Assembly: GCF_006438785.1 (NCBI RefSeq)
Contig: NZ_RCZB01000001.1
Coordinates: forward strand, 507,912 to 571,911
Length of the DNA stretch: 64,000 nt
Source of the DNA: Rhodanobacter glycinis
Lineage (GTDB): Bacteria > Pseudomonadota > Gammaproteobacteria > Xanthomonadales > Rhodanobacteraceae
Direction: 5' to 3'
In this document: piece by piece, positions 8,938 to 18,989 of the stretch
Layout of the letters: each line of letters opens with the position of its first letter
Numbering within the stretch: the first letter of the stretch is position 1
The notes under the pieces: generated by a model
Databases searched by the model: none
The model's input: the letters and a program-made list of their open reading frames with translations, nothing else
What the model was told of the DNA's origin: nothing
Translations under genes and position numbers: made by a program

Positions 8938-11502
8938 ATGAACTCCGGCATCCTGGTGGTGGCAGCACAGCGCGAATTGCGCCGCGGCCTGTTCGACGCG
9001 CTCGATCAGGCGGGCTACTCGCACATCCACAGCGCGCGCGACTTGCAACACGCCGCGATCCTGCTGGAGGGACGCCCGTCACTGCCGCCGCTGCAGTTGA
9101 TGGTGGTGGTGCTGGCCGGCGACGGGCAGCAGGCACGAAACAGTTGCGAGCAATTGCGTCGCCTGCCGGGCGCAGTGGAGACACCGCTCATCGCGGTATT
9201 GGCCGAAGAAGCCTCGCTCAGCCCTGCCGATCTGCCGCCAGGGATCACCGACTGGCTTTCGGGCGCACAGATCAGCAGCGAACTCGTGCCGCGCTGGCGG
9301 CGTTCCCTGGCGGGCAACCAGGCGCCACACAAGGCGGCCGCCTTGCCGGCCACTGCAGCGCTTGAGGATTATCGCTACGCGTTTGAGGAAGGCGATAACG
9401 AATGGTTGATTGCCGACGCGCAGACCCACCACCTGCTCGAAGTCAGCCCCACGCTGGCCCGCCACAGCCGCCTGCATGCCAGTCAGTGGGAAGGTTTGCT
9501 GCTGTCCGACGTGTTGCGCTTCGAAGGTATCGCGATCGAACAGGTGCTGGCCGATGCCGACCGCAGCTGGTACCCGTGTCAGCGCAAGTCGTCGCAGGGC
9601 GTGGACACCGGCCAGGCCAGCGTGCGGCATATGCGGCATGCCGGGCGTGATGCACTGGCACTGATGTTCCGCAGCGATCGTGCCGACCTGCGCGCCGAAG
9701 CTGCGCTGTCGCTGCTGTCACGCATCTTTGCCTCGACCAGTGGTGTCGATGCGCAGATCGCGGCGGGCCGCCTGCTGTTCGACGAGCTGGGTCTGGACTA
9801 CCTTGCCGTCTGGTCCGCACGTCAGGATGGCGCCGACACCCCGACCCAGCTCTTGCAGCTGTGGAGCGGCGAGGCGCCGGCATGGCCGCCAGCGCAACTG
9901 CAGAGCTCCCTGCAATTGGTATTGGCCGGCAAGCCGATGTTGTACCGGGCCGATGCAAAGCGGCTGGCGCCGATCGACCCGCTGCTGCAGCAGCTCGATC
10001 TGGCCGGGTTTGCCGGGTTGCCGCTGTACGACGAGCGCCACACGGTGCTCGGCGCGATGTTGGCCGGTAGTCGCAAGGGTTTCGGCGAGATGGGCATCGT
10101 TGAGCCGGTGTTGCGCTGTGCCGCAGCCCGTTTCGCGCAGGTACTGGAACTGGGGCGCACGCGGGAACAGGGCCGCGCCGAGGGTCTGGTCGATGCCTTG
10201 ACCGGGTTGCCGAACCGGTTGTTGTTCAACGATCGGCTGGACACGATCATCCGCGAGGCGACCCGCAATGGCGAATGCTTTGCGGTGTTGTTCGTCGATC
10301 TCGACCGCTTCAAGGCGATCAACGATACCTACGGCCATGCGGCCGGCGACCAGGTGTTGCGGGTGGTCACCCAGCGCCTGTGCAGCGCCATCCGTGCCTC
10401 CGATACGGTGGCACGTTATGCCGGTGACGAATTCACCATCGTGTTGCGACACATCGTGAAGAACGACGACGTGTCACGTGTGGCCGAGAAGATCGTGCAG
10501 GTGATGGAGACGCCGCTGTACCTCGATGACGGCACCGAATTGCAGGTGACTGCATCGATGGGGCTGAGCTTCTTCCCCGACGATGCGGGCGATGCGCAGA
10601 CCCTGCTCAAGCATGCCGACGAGGCGATGTATGCGGCCAAGCATCTCGGTCGCAACAATTTCCAGATCTATGAAGTAAGCCCGGAATACGCCCGGGAGCA
10701 CGGCATGGCGTTGAAGACCCGTCTGCGTCATGCCGAAGGCAACGGTGAGTTGCGGGTGGTCTACCAGCCGCAGGTCAACACCGAAACCGAGGACATCGTG
10801 GGGATGGAGGCGCTGGTGCGCTGGGAGCATCCGGAGCTGGGCATGATCAGTCCGGCGGTATTCATTCCGCTGGCCGAAGAGAGCGGGCTTATCGTCTCGA
10901 TCGGCGAGTGGGTGATGCGCACCGCCTGCCGCCAGGCCAAGGAGTGGGAGCAGCGCTATGGCCTGCGCCTGCGCCTTGGCGTGAACCTGTCCGCCGTACA
11001 GCTGATGGAGCCTCGACTGATGGAGACCGTGGCCAGAGTGCTGCGCGAAACCGGCCTCGACCCCACCTTGCTGGAGATGGAGATCACCGAAAGCGTCAGC
11101 ATCAAGGCCGCGCCGAACCTGGTCGACAACCTGCATGCGTTGCATCGCATGGGCTGCCATATCGCGATCGACGATTTCGGCACCGGCGCCGCCTCGCTGG
11201 ATTATCTGCGCCGGCTACCGGCTGACCGCATCAAGATCGATCAGAGTTTCGTGCGCAATATCGGGGTGGATCCCGACGACGAGGCGATCGTGCGCGCCAC
11301 CATCGAAATGGCCCATCGGCTGAAGCGTGCTGTGGTGGCGGAAGGCGTGGAAATCGAGCAGCACCTGCAGTTCCTGCGCACGTACGGCTGCGATGAGCTG
11401 CAGGGTTATCTGTTCTGCCGCCCGCTGCAACCGATCAGTTTCGACAAGCTGCTGGCCGAGCGTCAGCGCCTGCTGGAAGGACGAACCACCGAGCCGGCTT
11501 GA
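8938..11502 (+). CDS. GGDEF-EAL c-di-GMP signalling protein with degenerate receiver, PAS-like and GAF-like sensors
   Basis: 854 residues, soluble. A receiver-like fold at residues 1-125 lacks the phospho-accepting Asp (VVVLAGDG in its place). A PAS-like region (about 140-240) and a GAF-like region (about 245-400) follow, then GGDEF (about 415-575) and EAL (about 590-850). The cyclase motif is AGDEF (495-499), usually active, with an inhibitory RxxD site (RASD) five residues before it. The phosphodiesterase motif EALVRW starts at Glu624, and DDFGTG and the KIDQSF motif are present. It could therefore make or degrade c-di-GMP; which one dominates cannot be told from sequence. Confidence 0.92.
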   Translation: MNSGILVVAAQRELRRGLFDALDQAGYSHIHSARDLQHAAILLEGRPSLPPLQLMVVVLAGDGQQARNSCEQLRRLPGAVETPLIAVLAEEASLSPADLPPGITDWLSGAQISSELVPRWRRSLAGNQAPHKAAALPATAALEDYRYAFEEGDNEWLIADAQTHHLLEVSPTLARHSRLHASQWEGLLLSDVLRFEGIAIEQVLADADRSWYPCQRKSSQGVDTGQASVRHMRHAGRDALALMFRSDRADLRAEAALSLLSRIFASTSGVDAQIAAGRLLFDELGLDYLAVWSARQDGADTPTQLLQLWSGEAPAWPPAQLQSSLQLVLAGKPMLYRADAKRLAPIDPLLQQLDLAGFAGLPLYDERHTVLGAMLAGSRKGFGEMGIVEPVLRCAAARFAQVLELGRTREQGRAEGLVDALTGLPNRLLFNDRLDTIIREATRNGECFAVLFVDLDRFKAINDTYGHAAGDQVLRVVTQRLCSAIRASDTVARYAGDEFTIVLRHIVKNDDVSRVAEKIVQVMETPLYLDDGTELQVTASMGLSFFPDDAGDAQTLLKHADEAMYAAKHLGRNNFQIYEVSPEYAREHGMALKTRLRHAEGNGELRVVYQPQVNTETEDIVGMEALVRWEHPELGMISPAVFIPLAEESGLIVSIGEWVMRTACRQAKEWEQRYGLRLRLGVNLSAVQLMEPRLMETVARVLRETGLDPTLLEMEITESVSIKAAPNLVDNLHALHRMGCHIAIDDFGTGAASLDYLRRLPADRIKIDQSFVRNIGVDPDDEAIVRATIEMAHRLKRAVVAEGVEIEQHLQFLRTYGCDELQGYLFCRPLQPISFDKLLAERQRLLEGRTTEPA

Positions 11503-11620
11503 GCCACTGACGAGCGCCCCCATAACAAAATGGGCCCATCTGGGGCTTGGGGCATGCGGCCGATATGACAACCAGCCAACAGGCTGTGCGTTATGGTGGC
11601 GGCGAAACCCTACGCAAGCT

Positions 11621-11647
11621 GAACTCGGGCGCCGGACTGTGGTCTGA
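11621..11647 (+). promoter_or_regulatory. Candidate sigma-E (RpoE) autoregulatory promoter
   Basis: TGAACTC (GAACTC at 11621-11626) and TCTGA (11643-11647) are separated by 16 nt. This resembles the extracytoplasmic sigma consensus GGAACTT-N16-TCTGA and lies immediately upstream of rpoE, where RpoE autoregulation is known in many proteobacteria. No sigma-70 promoter of similar quality was seen in the gap. Confidence 0.55.
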
Positions 11648-11668
11648 GCGCGGCGTTCAGTTCAAAAC

Positions 11669-12295
11669 ATGCTCCCGCAGCGGATGACGGCATTGACGAC
11701 GGATACGGCCCGGATGGGCGAAAACGAACTGGATCGCGCGCTGGTCGAGCGAGTGCAGAGCGGGGACAAGCGGGCTTTCGACCTGCTGGTGCGCAAATAC
11801 CAGCACAAGGTGATCGGGCTGGTCTCGCGCTATGTGCGAAGCCATGCCGAGTGTGAAGACATTGCGCAGGAGTCTTTCATCCGCGCGTGGCGGGCGATCG
11901 GCTCGTTCCGCGGCGACAGCGCTTTCTATACCTGGCTTTACAAGATCGCGGTGAATACCGCCAAGAACCATTTGGTGGCGATGGGGAGACGTCCGCCAGC
12001 TGGGGATATCGACGCCGACGATGCCGAGTTCATGGCAGGTGCCGAGCGCATGCACGACAGCGCCACACCCGAGCGCGAGCTGATGCGCCAGGAAATTGAA
12101 CAATCCGTGTTTTCCACTGTCCAAGCCTTGCCCGAAGAACTGCGGACAGCCATCACGCTACGTGAGGTGGATGGCCTCAGTTACGATGAAATCGCCGAGG
12201 CGATGGGTTGCCCGATTGGTACGGTGCGGTCGCGCATCTTCCGGGCACGTGAAGCAATTGACGAAAAACTGCGGCCTCTGTTGTCGGACCGCTAA
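11669..12295 (+). CDS. rpoE: RNA polymerase sigma-E factor (ECF family)
   Basis: Up to 208 residues. Sigma region 2 contains RAFDLLVRKYQHKVIGLVSRYV and CEDIAQESFIRAWRAI; region 4 contains LREVDGLSYDEIAEAMGCPIGTVRSRIFRARE. It directs transcription of envelope-stress genes. Starts at 11669, 11684 and 11714 are all possible and none has a convincing ribosome site; 11684 or 11714 would give the usual family length. It is followed after 9 bp by rseA and then the DegP-type protease, the classical stress operon. Confidence 0.93.
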   Translation: MLPQRMTALTTDTARMGENELDRALVERVQSGDKRAFDLLVRKYQHKVIGLVSRYVRSHAECEDIAQESFIRAWRAIGSFRGDSAFYTWLYKIAVNTAKNHLVAMGRRPPAGDIDADDAEFMAGAERMHDSATPERELMRQEIEQSVFSTVQALPEELRTAITLREVDGLSYDEIAEAMGCPIGTVRSRIFRAREAIDEKLRPLLSDR

Positions 12296-12304
12296 GGATC
12301 AGAC

Positions 12305-12988
12305 ATGAATCAGGCAGGCATGAATCAGGCGGACATGACGCAGGATGCCCCGGAAAACCTTTCCGCAGGCATCGACGGCGAATTGTCGAAAGAGCAGCTG
12401 CGTTTCCTGTTGCGCCGACTCGATCACGACCCGGCGCTGCAGCAAACCTGGACGCGTTATCACATCGCCCGCGACAGCCTGCGCCAGCAGTTGCCGCCGG
12501 TGCTGGACGCCGGGTTCGTTGATCGGGTGATGCTGGCGATCGGGCAGGAATCCATGCCGGCTGCCACCACCCGGCGCAGTCACTGGTTGCGCTGGTCGAC
12601 CGGTGGGGCGATCGCCGCCAGCGTGGCCGCTGCAGCTCTGATGATCGGTCAGCCTACTGGAGATGCGGAGCGCGTGACGGCTTCGACCGTCCAGCAGAGC
12701 AGCGCTGTTGCCGTCGTGACACCGGCGAGCAAGCCTGCATCCCCGGCCGCGGTACCGCCATGGCTGAGCGGCAATTCTGCCGGTCTGCTCAGCCAGCAAG
12801 CCTCCGCGACGCTGGGTGCACCGTTTGGCCCGAATCAGTCGGCGTATGCGCGGCGTCTGTCGAACTATCCATCGATGCCTCGCTACCGCACGCTCGACAA
12901 CAATGACGGCAGCTACCTGCTGCTGCTCGACCCGGAGCAACAAGCTGCGCCGGGCACTGCGCGTCAGGCTGCCGCCGCCGCGCAATAA
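12305..12988 (+). CDS. rseA: Sigma-E factor negative regulator (anti-sigma factor RseA)
   Basis: 227 residues. The N-terminal ~85 residues match the RseA cytoplasmic sigma-binding domain (LSAGIDGELSKEQLRFLLRRL). One membrane segment (about residues 97-115, GGAIAASVAAAALMIG) is followed by a low-complexity periplasmic region. It should hold RpoE at the inner membrane until regulated proteolysis. AAGGA precedes the start. No rseB-like gene lies between it and the protease, unlike the enterobacterial order. Confidence 0.88.
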   Translation: MNQAGMNQADMTQDAPENLSAGIDGELSKEQLRFLLRRLDHDPALQQTWTRYHIARDSLRQQLPPVLDAGFVDRVMLAIGQESMPAATTRRSHWLRWSTGGAIAASVAAAALMIGQPTGDAERVTASTVQQSSAVAVVTPASKPASPAAVPPWLSGNSAGLLSQQASATLGAPFGPNQSAYARRLSNYPSMPRYRTLDNNDGSYLLLLDPEQQAAPGTARQAAAAAQ

Positions 12989-13153
12989 GGCGAATCGCGT
13001 GTGATTGCCCGCGGTTCGCTGCCACTCTGTTTTTCGCTGCCATCGGCCAGCTGCACAGGCCGATGGAAGGCGCGCGCCAGGCGTTGCCCTGGTGCAGAGT
13101 CATTGAATCAACCATCGGCCCAGATTTTCGGCTGAAGTCCACGAGGAGGAGTC

Positions 13154-14626
13154 ATGAAGCATTCCATCTTGCGCACAGTAGCGTGCTGCGCGCTCTTGGG
13201 TCTTGCCGGTGTCGGCGCAGTGCAGGCGCAGGTGCCCGCTGTTGCGGCGTTGCCCGATTTCACCGGCATCGTGCAGAAGAATGCGCCCGCCGTAGTTCAT
13301 GTCGAGGCCAAATACACCGGCGAGAAGCAGGGCGCGAATCGCAGCATGCGCGGCCAGGCCATGCCAAATCAGGGCATGCCGGATGATCCGCAGGCCGAGA
13401 TGCTGCGGCGCTTCTTCGGCATGCCGATGATGCCGTCACCGCAGGAGCAGAAACACACCTCGCTCGGCTCCGGCTTCATCATTTCGCACGACGGTTACAT
13501 CCTTACCAACAACCATGTGGTCGATCACGCGGACAAGGTGACTGTGCGGCTGCAGGATCGGCGCACGCTCACCGCGAAGGTGATCGGCACCGACCCCACC
13601 TATGACATCGCCCTGCTCAAGGTCGATGCCGCCGGCAGCCTGCCGGTGGTCAGCATCGGCGATTCGCGCAGCCTGAAGCCGGGTCAATGGGTACTGGCAA
13701 TAGGTTCGCCGTTCGGCTTCGACTACACCGTGACGCAGGGTATCGTCAGCGCGGTAGGGCGCAACCTGGGCCAGCGCGACCAGCCTTACACGTCCTTCAT
13801 CCAGACTGACGTGCCGATCAATCGGGGTAATTCCGGTGGCCCGTTGTTCGACCTGCAGGGCCGCGTCGTCGGCGTCAATTCTCAGATCTATTCCAACACG
13901 GGCGATTACCTCGGCGTGTCGTTCTCGATCCCGATCGACGTGGCGATGAGCGCCGTGCAGCAGATCAAGAGCAAGGGCTATGTTTCGCGCGGCATGCTGG
14001 GCGTCACGATGCAGCCGGTCAATGACGACATCGTCAAGGCATTCAAGCTCGACAATGGTACGGGTGCTGCGGTGGTCGACGTCAGCCCCGACAGCGGTGC
14101 CGCCAAGGCCGGCATCCAGCCCGGCGACATCATCCTGTCGTATGACGGCCAGGCGCTGCAGCAGGCTGCAGACTTGCCGCCGCTGGTCGGCATGACCAAG
14201 CCGGGCAGCAAGGTTCCCGTGGAGATCCTGCGCAACGGCAAGAAGCAGACGCTCGATGTCACCATCAGCGAAGCCTCGCGTGATCAAGGTGCGGTGAACA
14301 ATCAGGGCGCCACAACGCCACCGGGCCAAAGCGGTTCGGCCGCGCTGGGCTTTACCGTGCAGTCGCTGGACAGCGATACCCGCAAGCAACTGGGATTGCA
14401 GTCGGGGCAGGGCGTGGTGATCAGCGACATCACCGGGCCGGTGGCCGCACAGGCCGGTTTGCAGGCGGGTGACGTGATCCTGATGGTCAACCAGCAGAAG
14501 ATCGGCAGCGTGGCCGGGTTTCAGGCGGCGACCAAAGACGCGAAGGCCGGCAGCACGGTGCTGTTGCTGGTGCGCCGCGGCGATCAAAGCAACTTCATCG
14601 GCCTGACGATACCGGACGACAAATAA
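13154..14626 (+). CDS. degP: Periplasmic serine endoprotease DegP/MucD
   Basis: 490 residues with a signal peptide (cleavage after VQAQ). The trypsin-like domain carries the triad His121 (TNNHVVDH), Asp151 (YDIALLKVD) and Ser227 (RGNSGGPLFD). Two PDZ domains follow (about 270-360 and 395-485). It degrades or refolds misfolded envelope proteins. GAGGAGG precedes the ATG. It is the third gene after rpoE and rseA and a probable sigma-E target and feedback element. Confidence 0.95.
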   Translation: MKHSILRTVACCALLGLAGVGAVQAQVPAVAALPDFTGIVQKNAPAVVHVEAKYTGEKQGANRSMRGQAMPNQGMPDDPQAEMLRRFFGMPMMPSPQEQKHTSLGSGFIISHDGYILTNNHVVDHADKVTVRLQDRRTLTAKVIGTDPTYDIALLKVDAAGSLPVVSIGDSRSLKPGQWVLAIGSPFGFDYTVTQGIVSAVGRNLGQRDQPYTSFIQTDVPINRGNSGGPLFDLQGRVVGVNSQIYSNTGDYLGVSFSIPIDVAMSAVQQIKSKGYVSRGMLGVTMQPVNDDIVKAFKLDNGTGAAVVDVSPDSGAAKAGIQPGDIILSYDGQALQQAADLPPLVGMTKPGSKVPVEILRNGKKQTLDVTISEASRDQGAVNNQGATTPPGQSGSAALGFTVQSLDSDTRKQLGLQSGQGVVISDITGPVAAQAGLQAGDVILMVNQQKIGSVAGFQAATKDAKAGSTVLLLVRRGDQSNFIGLTIPDDK

Positions 14627-14815
14627 CAGGGCCGGTAGGCCGCACGAGGTCAGCACGGGTGCCTGCCCGCATCGGCCGGCGCCCGTGCCGCATCCGCGGC
14701 GCGGCGGCCGGCGGGTTCCATGCGATAATGCCGGGTTAGCATCACTCCTTCGTGATGCATTGCTGCGCATGGTGCGCGGCAGTGAAACCCAAGCCCGACA
14801 GGCCGCCAGCGCTCC

Positions 14816-16609
14816 ATGGAATTGATCCGCAACTTCTCCATCATTGCCCATATCGATCACGGCAAATCCACGCTGGCCGATCGCATCATCCAGCTTTGTG
14901 GCGGCCTGGCCGATCGCGAGATGGAGGCGCAGGTACTGGACACCAATCCGATCGAGCGCGAGCGCGGCATCACCATCAAGGCGCAGTCGGTGTCGTTGCC
15001 GTACACCGCGCGCAATGGCAAGACCTACCAGCTCAATTTCATCGATACGCCCGGTCACGTCGACTTTTCCTACGAGGTCAGCCGCTCGCTGGCCGCCTGC
15101 GAGGGTGCGCTGTTGGTGGTCGATGCGGCGCAGGGTGTCGAAGCGCAGTCGGTGGCGAACTGCTATACCGCGGTGGAGATGGGTCTGGAAGTGGTGCCGG
15201 TGATCAACAAGATCGACCTGCCGACGGCCGACGTCGAGAAAGTGAAGCTTGAGATCGAAGCGGTGATCGGTGTGGATGCCACCGACGCGGTCGCGATCAG
15301 CGCCAAGACCGGGCTGAACGTGGTCGAGGTACTGGAAGCGATCGTTGCCCGCATTCCGCCGCCGAAGCCGCGCGATACCGACCGGCTGCAGGCGTTGATC
15401 ATCGACTCCTGGTTCGACAACTATCTGGGCGTGGTGTCGCTGGTGCGCATCATGCAGGGCGAGATCAAGCCCGGCGACAAGCTGCTGGTGATGTCGACCG
15501 GCCGGACCCATGAAGTGGGCGATGTCGGCGTGTTCACGCCCAAGCGCAAGAAGCTGGACAAGCTCGGTGCGGGCGAGGTGGGCTGGATCAATGCCTCGAT
15601 CAAGGATGTGCATGGCGCGCCGGTCGGCGACACGCTGACCCATGCCGGCAAGCCGGCCGACAAGGCCTTGCCGGGTTTCCAGACCATGCAGCCGCGTGTG
15701 TTCGCCGGCCTGTTCCCGGTGTCCTCGGATGACTACCCGGCGATGCGCGAGGCGCTGGACAAGCTGCGCCTCAACGACGCCGCGCTGTTCTTCGAGCCGG
15801 AGTCTTCCGAGGCGATGGGCTTCGGCTTCCGCTGCGGCTTTCTCGGCATGCTGCACATGGAGATCGTGCAGGAGCGGCTGGAGCGCGAATACGATCTGAA
15901 CCTGATCACCACCGCGCCGACCGTGGTGTACGAGGTGCTCAAGACCGACGGCTCGATCCTGATGCTGGACAACCCGGCCAAGCTGCCGACGAACTCCAGT
16001 CTGATACAGGAGATCCGCGAGCCGATCATCATCGCCAACATCCTCACGCCGCCGGACTACATCGGCAACGTGATCACCCTGTGCGAAGAGAAGCGCGGCG
16101 TGCAGCGTTCGATCCAGTATCTGGCGACCCAGGTGCAGATCAGCTACGAGATGCCGCTGGCCGAAGTGGTGATGGATTTCTTCGACCGGCTCAAGTCCGT
16201 CTCGCGCGGTTACGCCTCGATGGACTATCACTTCGATCGCTTCGAGGCCGGCCCGTTCGTGCGTACCGACGTGCTGATCAACGGCGAGCGCGTCGATGCG
16301 CTGAGCCTGATCATGCATCGCACGCATGCCGAGCGACGTGGCCGCGAACTGGTCGATCGGATGAAGGATCTGATTCCGCGCCAGCAGTTCGATGTGGCGA
16401 TCCAGGCGGCGATCGGCGCGCAGATCGTTGCGCGATCCACCGTGAAAGCCCTGCGCAAGAATGTGCTGGCCAAGTGCTATGGCGGCGACGTCAGCCGCAA
16501 GAAGAAATTGCTGGAAAAGCAGAAGGAAGGCAAGAAGCGCATGAAGCAGGTCGGCCGGGTGGAGATCCCGCAGGAAGCCTTCCTCGCCGTTCTGAGAGTG
16601 GATAAATAA
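14816..16609 (+). CDS. lepA: Elongation factor 4 (LepA), ribosome back-translocase GTPase
   Basis: 597 residues, full length. GTPase motifs are [12 protein letters not shown] (G1), DTPGHVDF (G3) and NKIDLP (G4). The C-terminal LepA-specific domain ends [19 protein letters not shown]. It acts on stalled or mistranslocated ribosomes. It is followed by lepB, as in many gammaproteobacteria. Confidence 0.97.
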   Translation: MELIRNFSIIAHIDHGKSTLADRIIQLCGGLADREMEAQVLDTNPIERERGITIKAQSVSLPYTARNGKTYQLNFIDTPGHVDFSYEVSRSLAACEGALLVVDAAQGVEAQSVANCYTAVEMGLEVVPVINKIDLPTADVEKVKLEIEAVIGVDATDAVAISAKTGLNVVEVLEAIVARIPPPKPRDTDRLQALIIDSWFDNYLGVVSLVRIMQGEIKPGDKLLVMSTGRTHEVGDVGVFTPKRKKLDKLGAGEVGWINASIKDVHGAPVGDTLTHAGKPADKALPGFQTMQPRVFAGLFPVSSDDYPAMREALDKLRLNDAALFFEPESSEAMGFGFRCGFLGMLHMEIVQERLEREYDLNLITTAPTVVYEVLKTDGSILMLDNPAKLPTNSSLIQEIREPIIIANILTPPDYIGNVITLCEEKRGVQRSIQYLATQVQISYEMPLAEVVMDFFDRLKSVSRGYASMDYHFDRFEAGPFVRTDVLINGERVDALSLIMHRTHAERRGRELVDRMKDLIPRQQFDVAIQAAIGAQIVARSTVKALRKNVLAKCYGGDVSRKKKLLEKQKEGKKRMKQVGRVEIPQEAFLAVLRVDK

Positions 16610-16666
16610 GCCTGATCTAAATAAGCATGATCAGCGATGATCTGCCTGGCAACCTGGAGTTAAGGC

Positions 16667-17578
16667 ATGGAATTTGATTTTTCGGCGATTCTGCTTGGCC
16701 TCACCGTGCTGTTCGGCGTGGTGTGGGGCCTGGACCGCTTGTTTCTGTACAAGAAGCGCAAGGCACGTCTCGACGCCGCTGGCGACGAGTATCGCGACCC
16801 GGTACCGGTGGACTGGGCCCGTTCGCTGTTTCCGGTGGTGCTGGTGGTGTTGCTGCTGCGCTCGTTCGTGGCCGAGCCCTTCCGCATTCCATCCGGTTCG
16901 ATGATGCCGACGCTCGACGTGGGCGATTTCATCCTGGTCAACAAGTTCGCCTACGGCCTGCGTCTGCCCGCGTTCAACAACAAGTTCGTTGACCTCGGCG
17001 AGCCCAAGCGCGGCGACGTGGTGGTGTTCCGCTTTCCCGGCTATCTGTGCCAGGACGGCGGCGCGCTGGTACGCAGCGGTGACATGAGTTGCAACGACCC
17101 GCATGCGCCGGTGCCCTCGCAGAACTGGATCAAGCGGGTGATCGGCCTGCCGGGCGACAGCATCGATGTGCATGGTGCCGAGCTGCTGGTCAACGGCCAG
17201 CCGGTGACGGCTGATGAGGTCGGTCCGTACCTGGGCAATCCGCAGCGCAGCGTGGACCAGATCATGCTGAACATGGGCGCCACGGTCTGGACCGAGCACC
17301 TGCTGCGCAAAGACGGCAGTGCCGTCAATCACACGATCGCGCGGATGCCCGCCTACAACGTACCCAACTCGATCCCCAACGATCGGGTGCCGTCGAAGGT
17401 ACCGGCAGGCTGCTATCTGGTGATGGGCGACAACCGCAATGACAGCCTCGACAGCCGCTGGTGGGGTTGCATGCCGGAGCAGAATCTGGCCGGCAAGGCG
17501 TTCCTGATCTGGATGAGCTGGAAGGGTTGGGGCACCGGCGGCGTCGACTTCTCGCGGATCGGCACGGTGATCCACTGA
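16667..17578 (+). CDS. lepB: Signal peptidase I
   Basis: 303 residues. Two N-terminal membrane segments (about residues 5-22 and 55-72) precede the catalytic domain. The nucleophile Ser78 lies in PSGSMMPTL and the general-base Lys156 in NWIKRVIGLPGD; the GDNRNDSLDSRWWG motif is also present. It cleaves Sec and Tat signal peptides on the periplasmic face of the inner membrane. It sits between lepA and the DUF4845-rnc pair. Confidence 0.96.
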   Translation: MEFDFSAILLGLTVLFGVVWGLDRLFLYKKRKARLDAAGDEYRDPVPVDWARSLFPVVLVVLLLRSFVAEPFRIPSGSMMPTLDVGDFILVNKFAYGLRLPAFNNKFVDLGEPKRGDVVVFRFPGYLCQDGGALVRSGDMSCNDPHAPVPSQNWIKRVIGLPGDSIDVHGAELLVNGQPVTADEVGPYLGNPQRSVDQIMLNMGATVWTEHLLRKDGSAVNHTIARMPAYNVPNSIPNDRVPSKVPAGCYLVMGDNRNDSLDSRWWGCMPEQNLAGKAFLIWMSWKGWGTGGVDFSRIGTVIH

Positions 17579-17791
17579 GGCGAGCGGCTGGGCGCGATCC
17601 ATCGGTCGAAGCGTGATCGGATCGAGCCTGCCGCACACGGGCCGTCAACAGTGCGAGAATCCGCAGGCATAATCGGCGCGCCGGCCCGATGGAAACATCG
17701 TCTGGCGAGCGACAAGGGGGCGGGCTGGACCCGGTGACATCCGCTTCATCCACAGATTGGTGCGCCGCGCAGGCGGCATAGCGAGGGGACT

Positions 17792-18175
17792 ATGAAATTC
17801 AAGCAGTCGGGCGTCACCCTGATCGGGTTTCTGATCATCATGGCCATCGTGGGCTTTCTGGGTTACATGGCGATGAAGTTGCTGCCGTCGTATTCCGAAT
17901 ACATGGGTGTGGTCAAGGCGATGAACCAGGTCGCCACCGAGGGCACCAATGGCAAGACGCTGGACGATATCCGTCGTGGCCTGATGTTCAAGATGGGCTT
18001 CCAGTACGTCGACGACGCCACCATCAAGCCCGCGAACATCACGATCAAGCGTGACGCCGGCGGTACCAGCCAGTTGCAGGTGGTCTACGACAAGCAGATC
18101 CCGTTCATGTACAACATCGATTTCCTGCTGCACTTCAACAAGAGCGTGCCGTTGCAGGGCAATGTGGGCCAGTAA
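17792..18175 (+). CDS. DUF4845 membrane protein
   Basis: 127 residues. The N-terminus KQSGVTLIGFLIIMAIVGFLGYMAMKLLP resembles a prepilin-like hydrophobic helix with a preceding Gly, followed by a small soluble domain with a FNKSVPLQGN end. DUF4845 genes characteristically lie between lepB and rnc in gamma- and betaproteobacteria; the function is unknown. AGGGG precedes the ATG. Its stop codon is followed after only three bases by the rnc start in the same frame. Confidence 0.88.
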   Translation: MKFKQSGVTLIGFLIIMAIVGFLGYMAMKLLPSYSEYMGVVKAMNQVATEGTNGKTLDDIRRGLMFKMGFQYVDDATIKPANITIKRDAGGTSQLQVVYDKQIPFMYNIDFLLHFNKSVPLQGNVGQ

Positions 18176-18178
18176 TCC

Positions 18179-18838
18179 TTGAAGCTGAATTATCGTTTTC
18201 GCGATCCGGCGCTGGCGCAGCTGGCGCTGACCCACCGCAGCATCGGCAGACCGAACAACGAACGACTGGAGTTTCTCGGCGACGCGCTGCTGGGCGCGAT
18301 CATCGCCGAGTTGCTGTACGAGGTTCACCCCAGGTCCAACGAAGGCGAGTTGTCGCGGCTGCGCGCGCAACTGGTCAATGGCCAGGCATTGGCCGTCATC
18401 GCGCGCGAACTGGAACTGGGCGATGAGTTGAAACTCGGCCCCGGCGAGTTGAAGACCGGCGGGTTCCGGCGCGATTCGATCCTGGCTGATGCGTTGGAGG
18501 CGCTGGTGGCTGCGGTATACCTCGATGATGGTTTCGACGCCTGCCGCGCTGTCGTGCGCGGGCTGTTCGGCGAGCGTATCGCGGCGTTGCGGCGATCCTC
18601 CAAGGACGCCAAGACGCGGTTACAGGAACACCTGCAGGCAGGCGGCTGGCCACTGCCGATTTACGAGCTGACCGCCAGCCACGGCGAAGATCACGCCAAG
18701 ACCTTCGATGTCAGCTGCACGATCGGCGAGCCGTTTCCGCTCACCGCCGAATGCCGTGGCGGCAGCCGCCGCGCCGCCGAGCAAGATGCGGCCGAGATCG
18801 TGCTGAACCAGTTGCTGGAACAGCAGCGCAAACCCTGA
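18179..18838 (+). CDS. rnc: Ribonuclease III
   Basis: 219 residues. The RNase III signature NNERLEFLGDALLGAI with its catalytic Glu and Asp lies at residues 22-37, and a double-stranded RNA-binding domain with GGSRRAAEQDAAE follows at the C-terminus. It processes rRNA and other duplex RNA. The start is TTG: the DUF4845 stop (TAA at 18173-18175) is in the same frame, so no upstream start is possible, and the first in-frame initiation codon is TTG at 18179. Expression probably depends on translational coupling to the DUF4845 gene. Confidence 0.95.
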   Translation: MKLNYRFRDPALAQLALTHRSIGRPNNERLEFLGDALLGAIIAELLYEVHPRSNEGELSRLRAQLVNGQALAVIARELELGDELKLGPGELKTGGFRRDSILADALEALVAAVYLDDGFDACRAVVRGLFGERIAALRRSSKDAKTRLQEHLQAGGWPLPIYELTASHGEDHAKTFDVSCTIGEPFPLTAECRGGSRRAAEQDAAEIVLNQLLEQQRKP

Positions 18839-18989
18839 TCCGGGTTCTGCCTTACCCGTAACCATCCCTGCCAAGGCAGGCGTGGCATGGGCTTTCGCCC
18901 GGCCACGCCGCGCATCCGAAACCGCCGGCCCCATGCCGTTTCCGGCGAAGCACTACACTTGACCTCCGACTTGCCGAGCACCTCACGTC

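Noticed and set aside
13436..16327. 963-codon open frame on the minus strand
   Set aside because: It lies antisense to degP and lepA, is His/Asp/Arg-rich without domain resemblance, and has no ribosome site.
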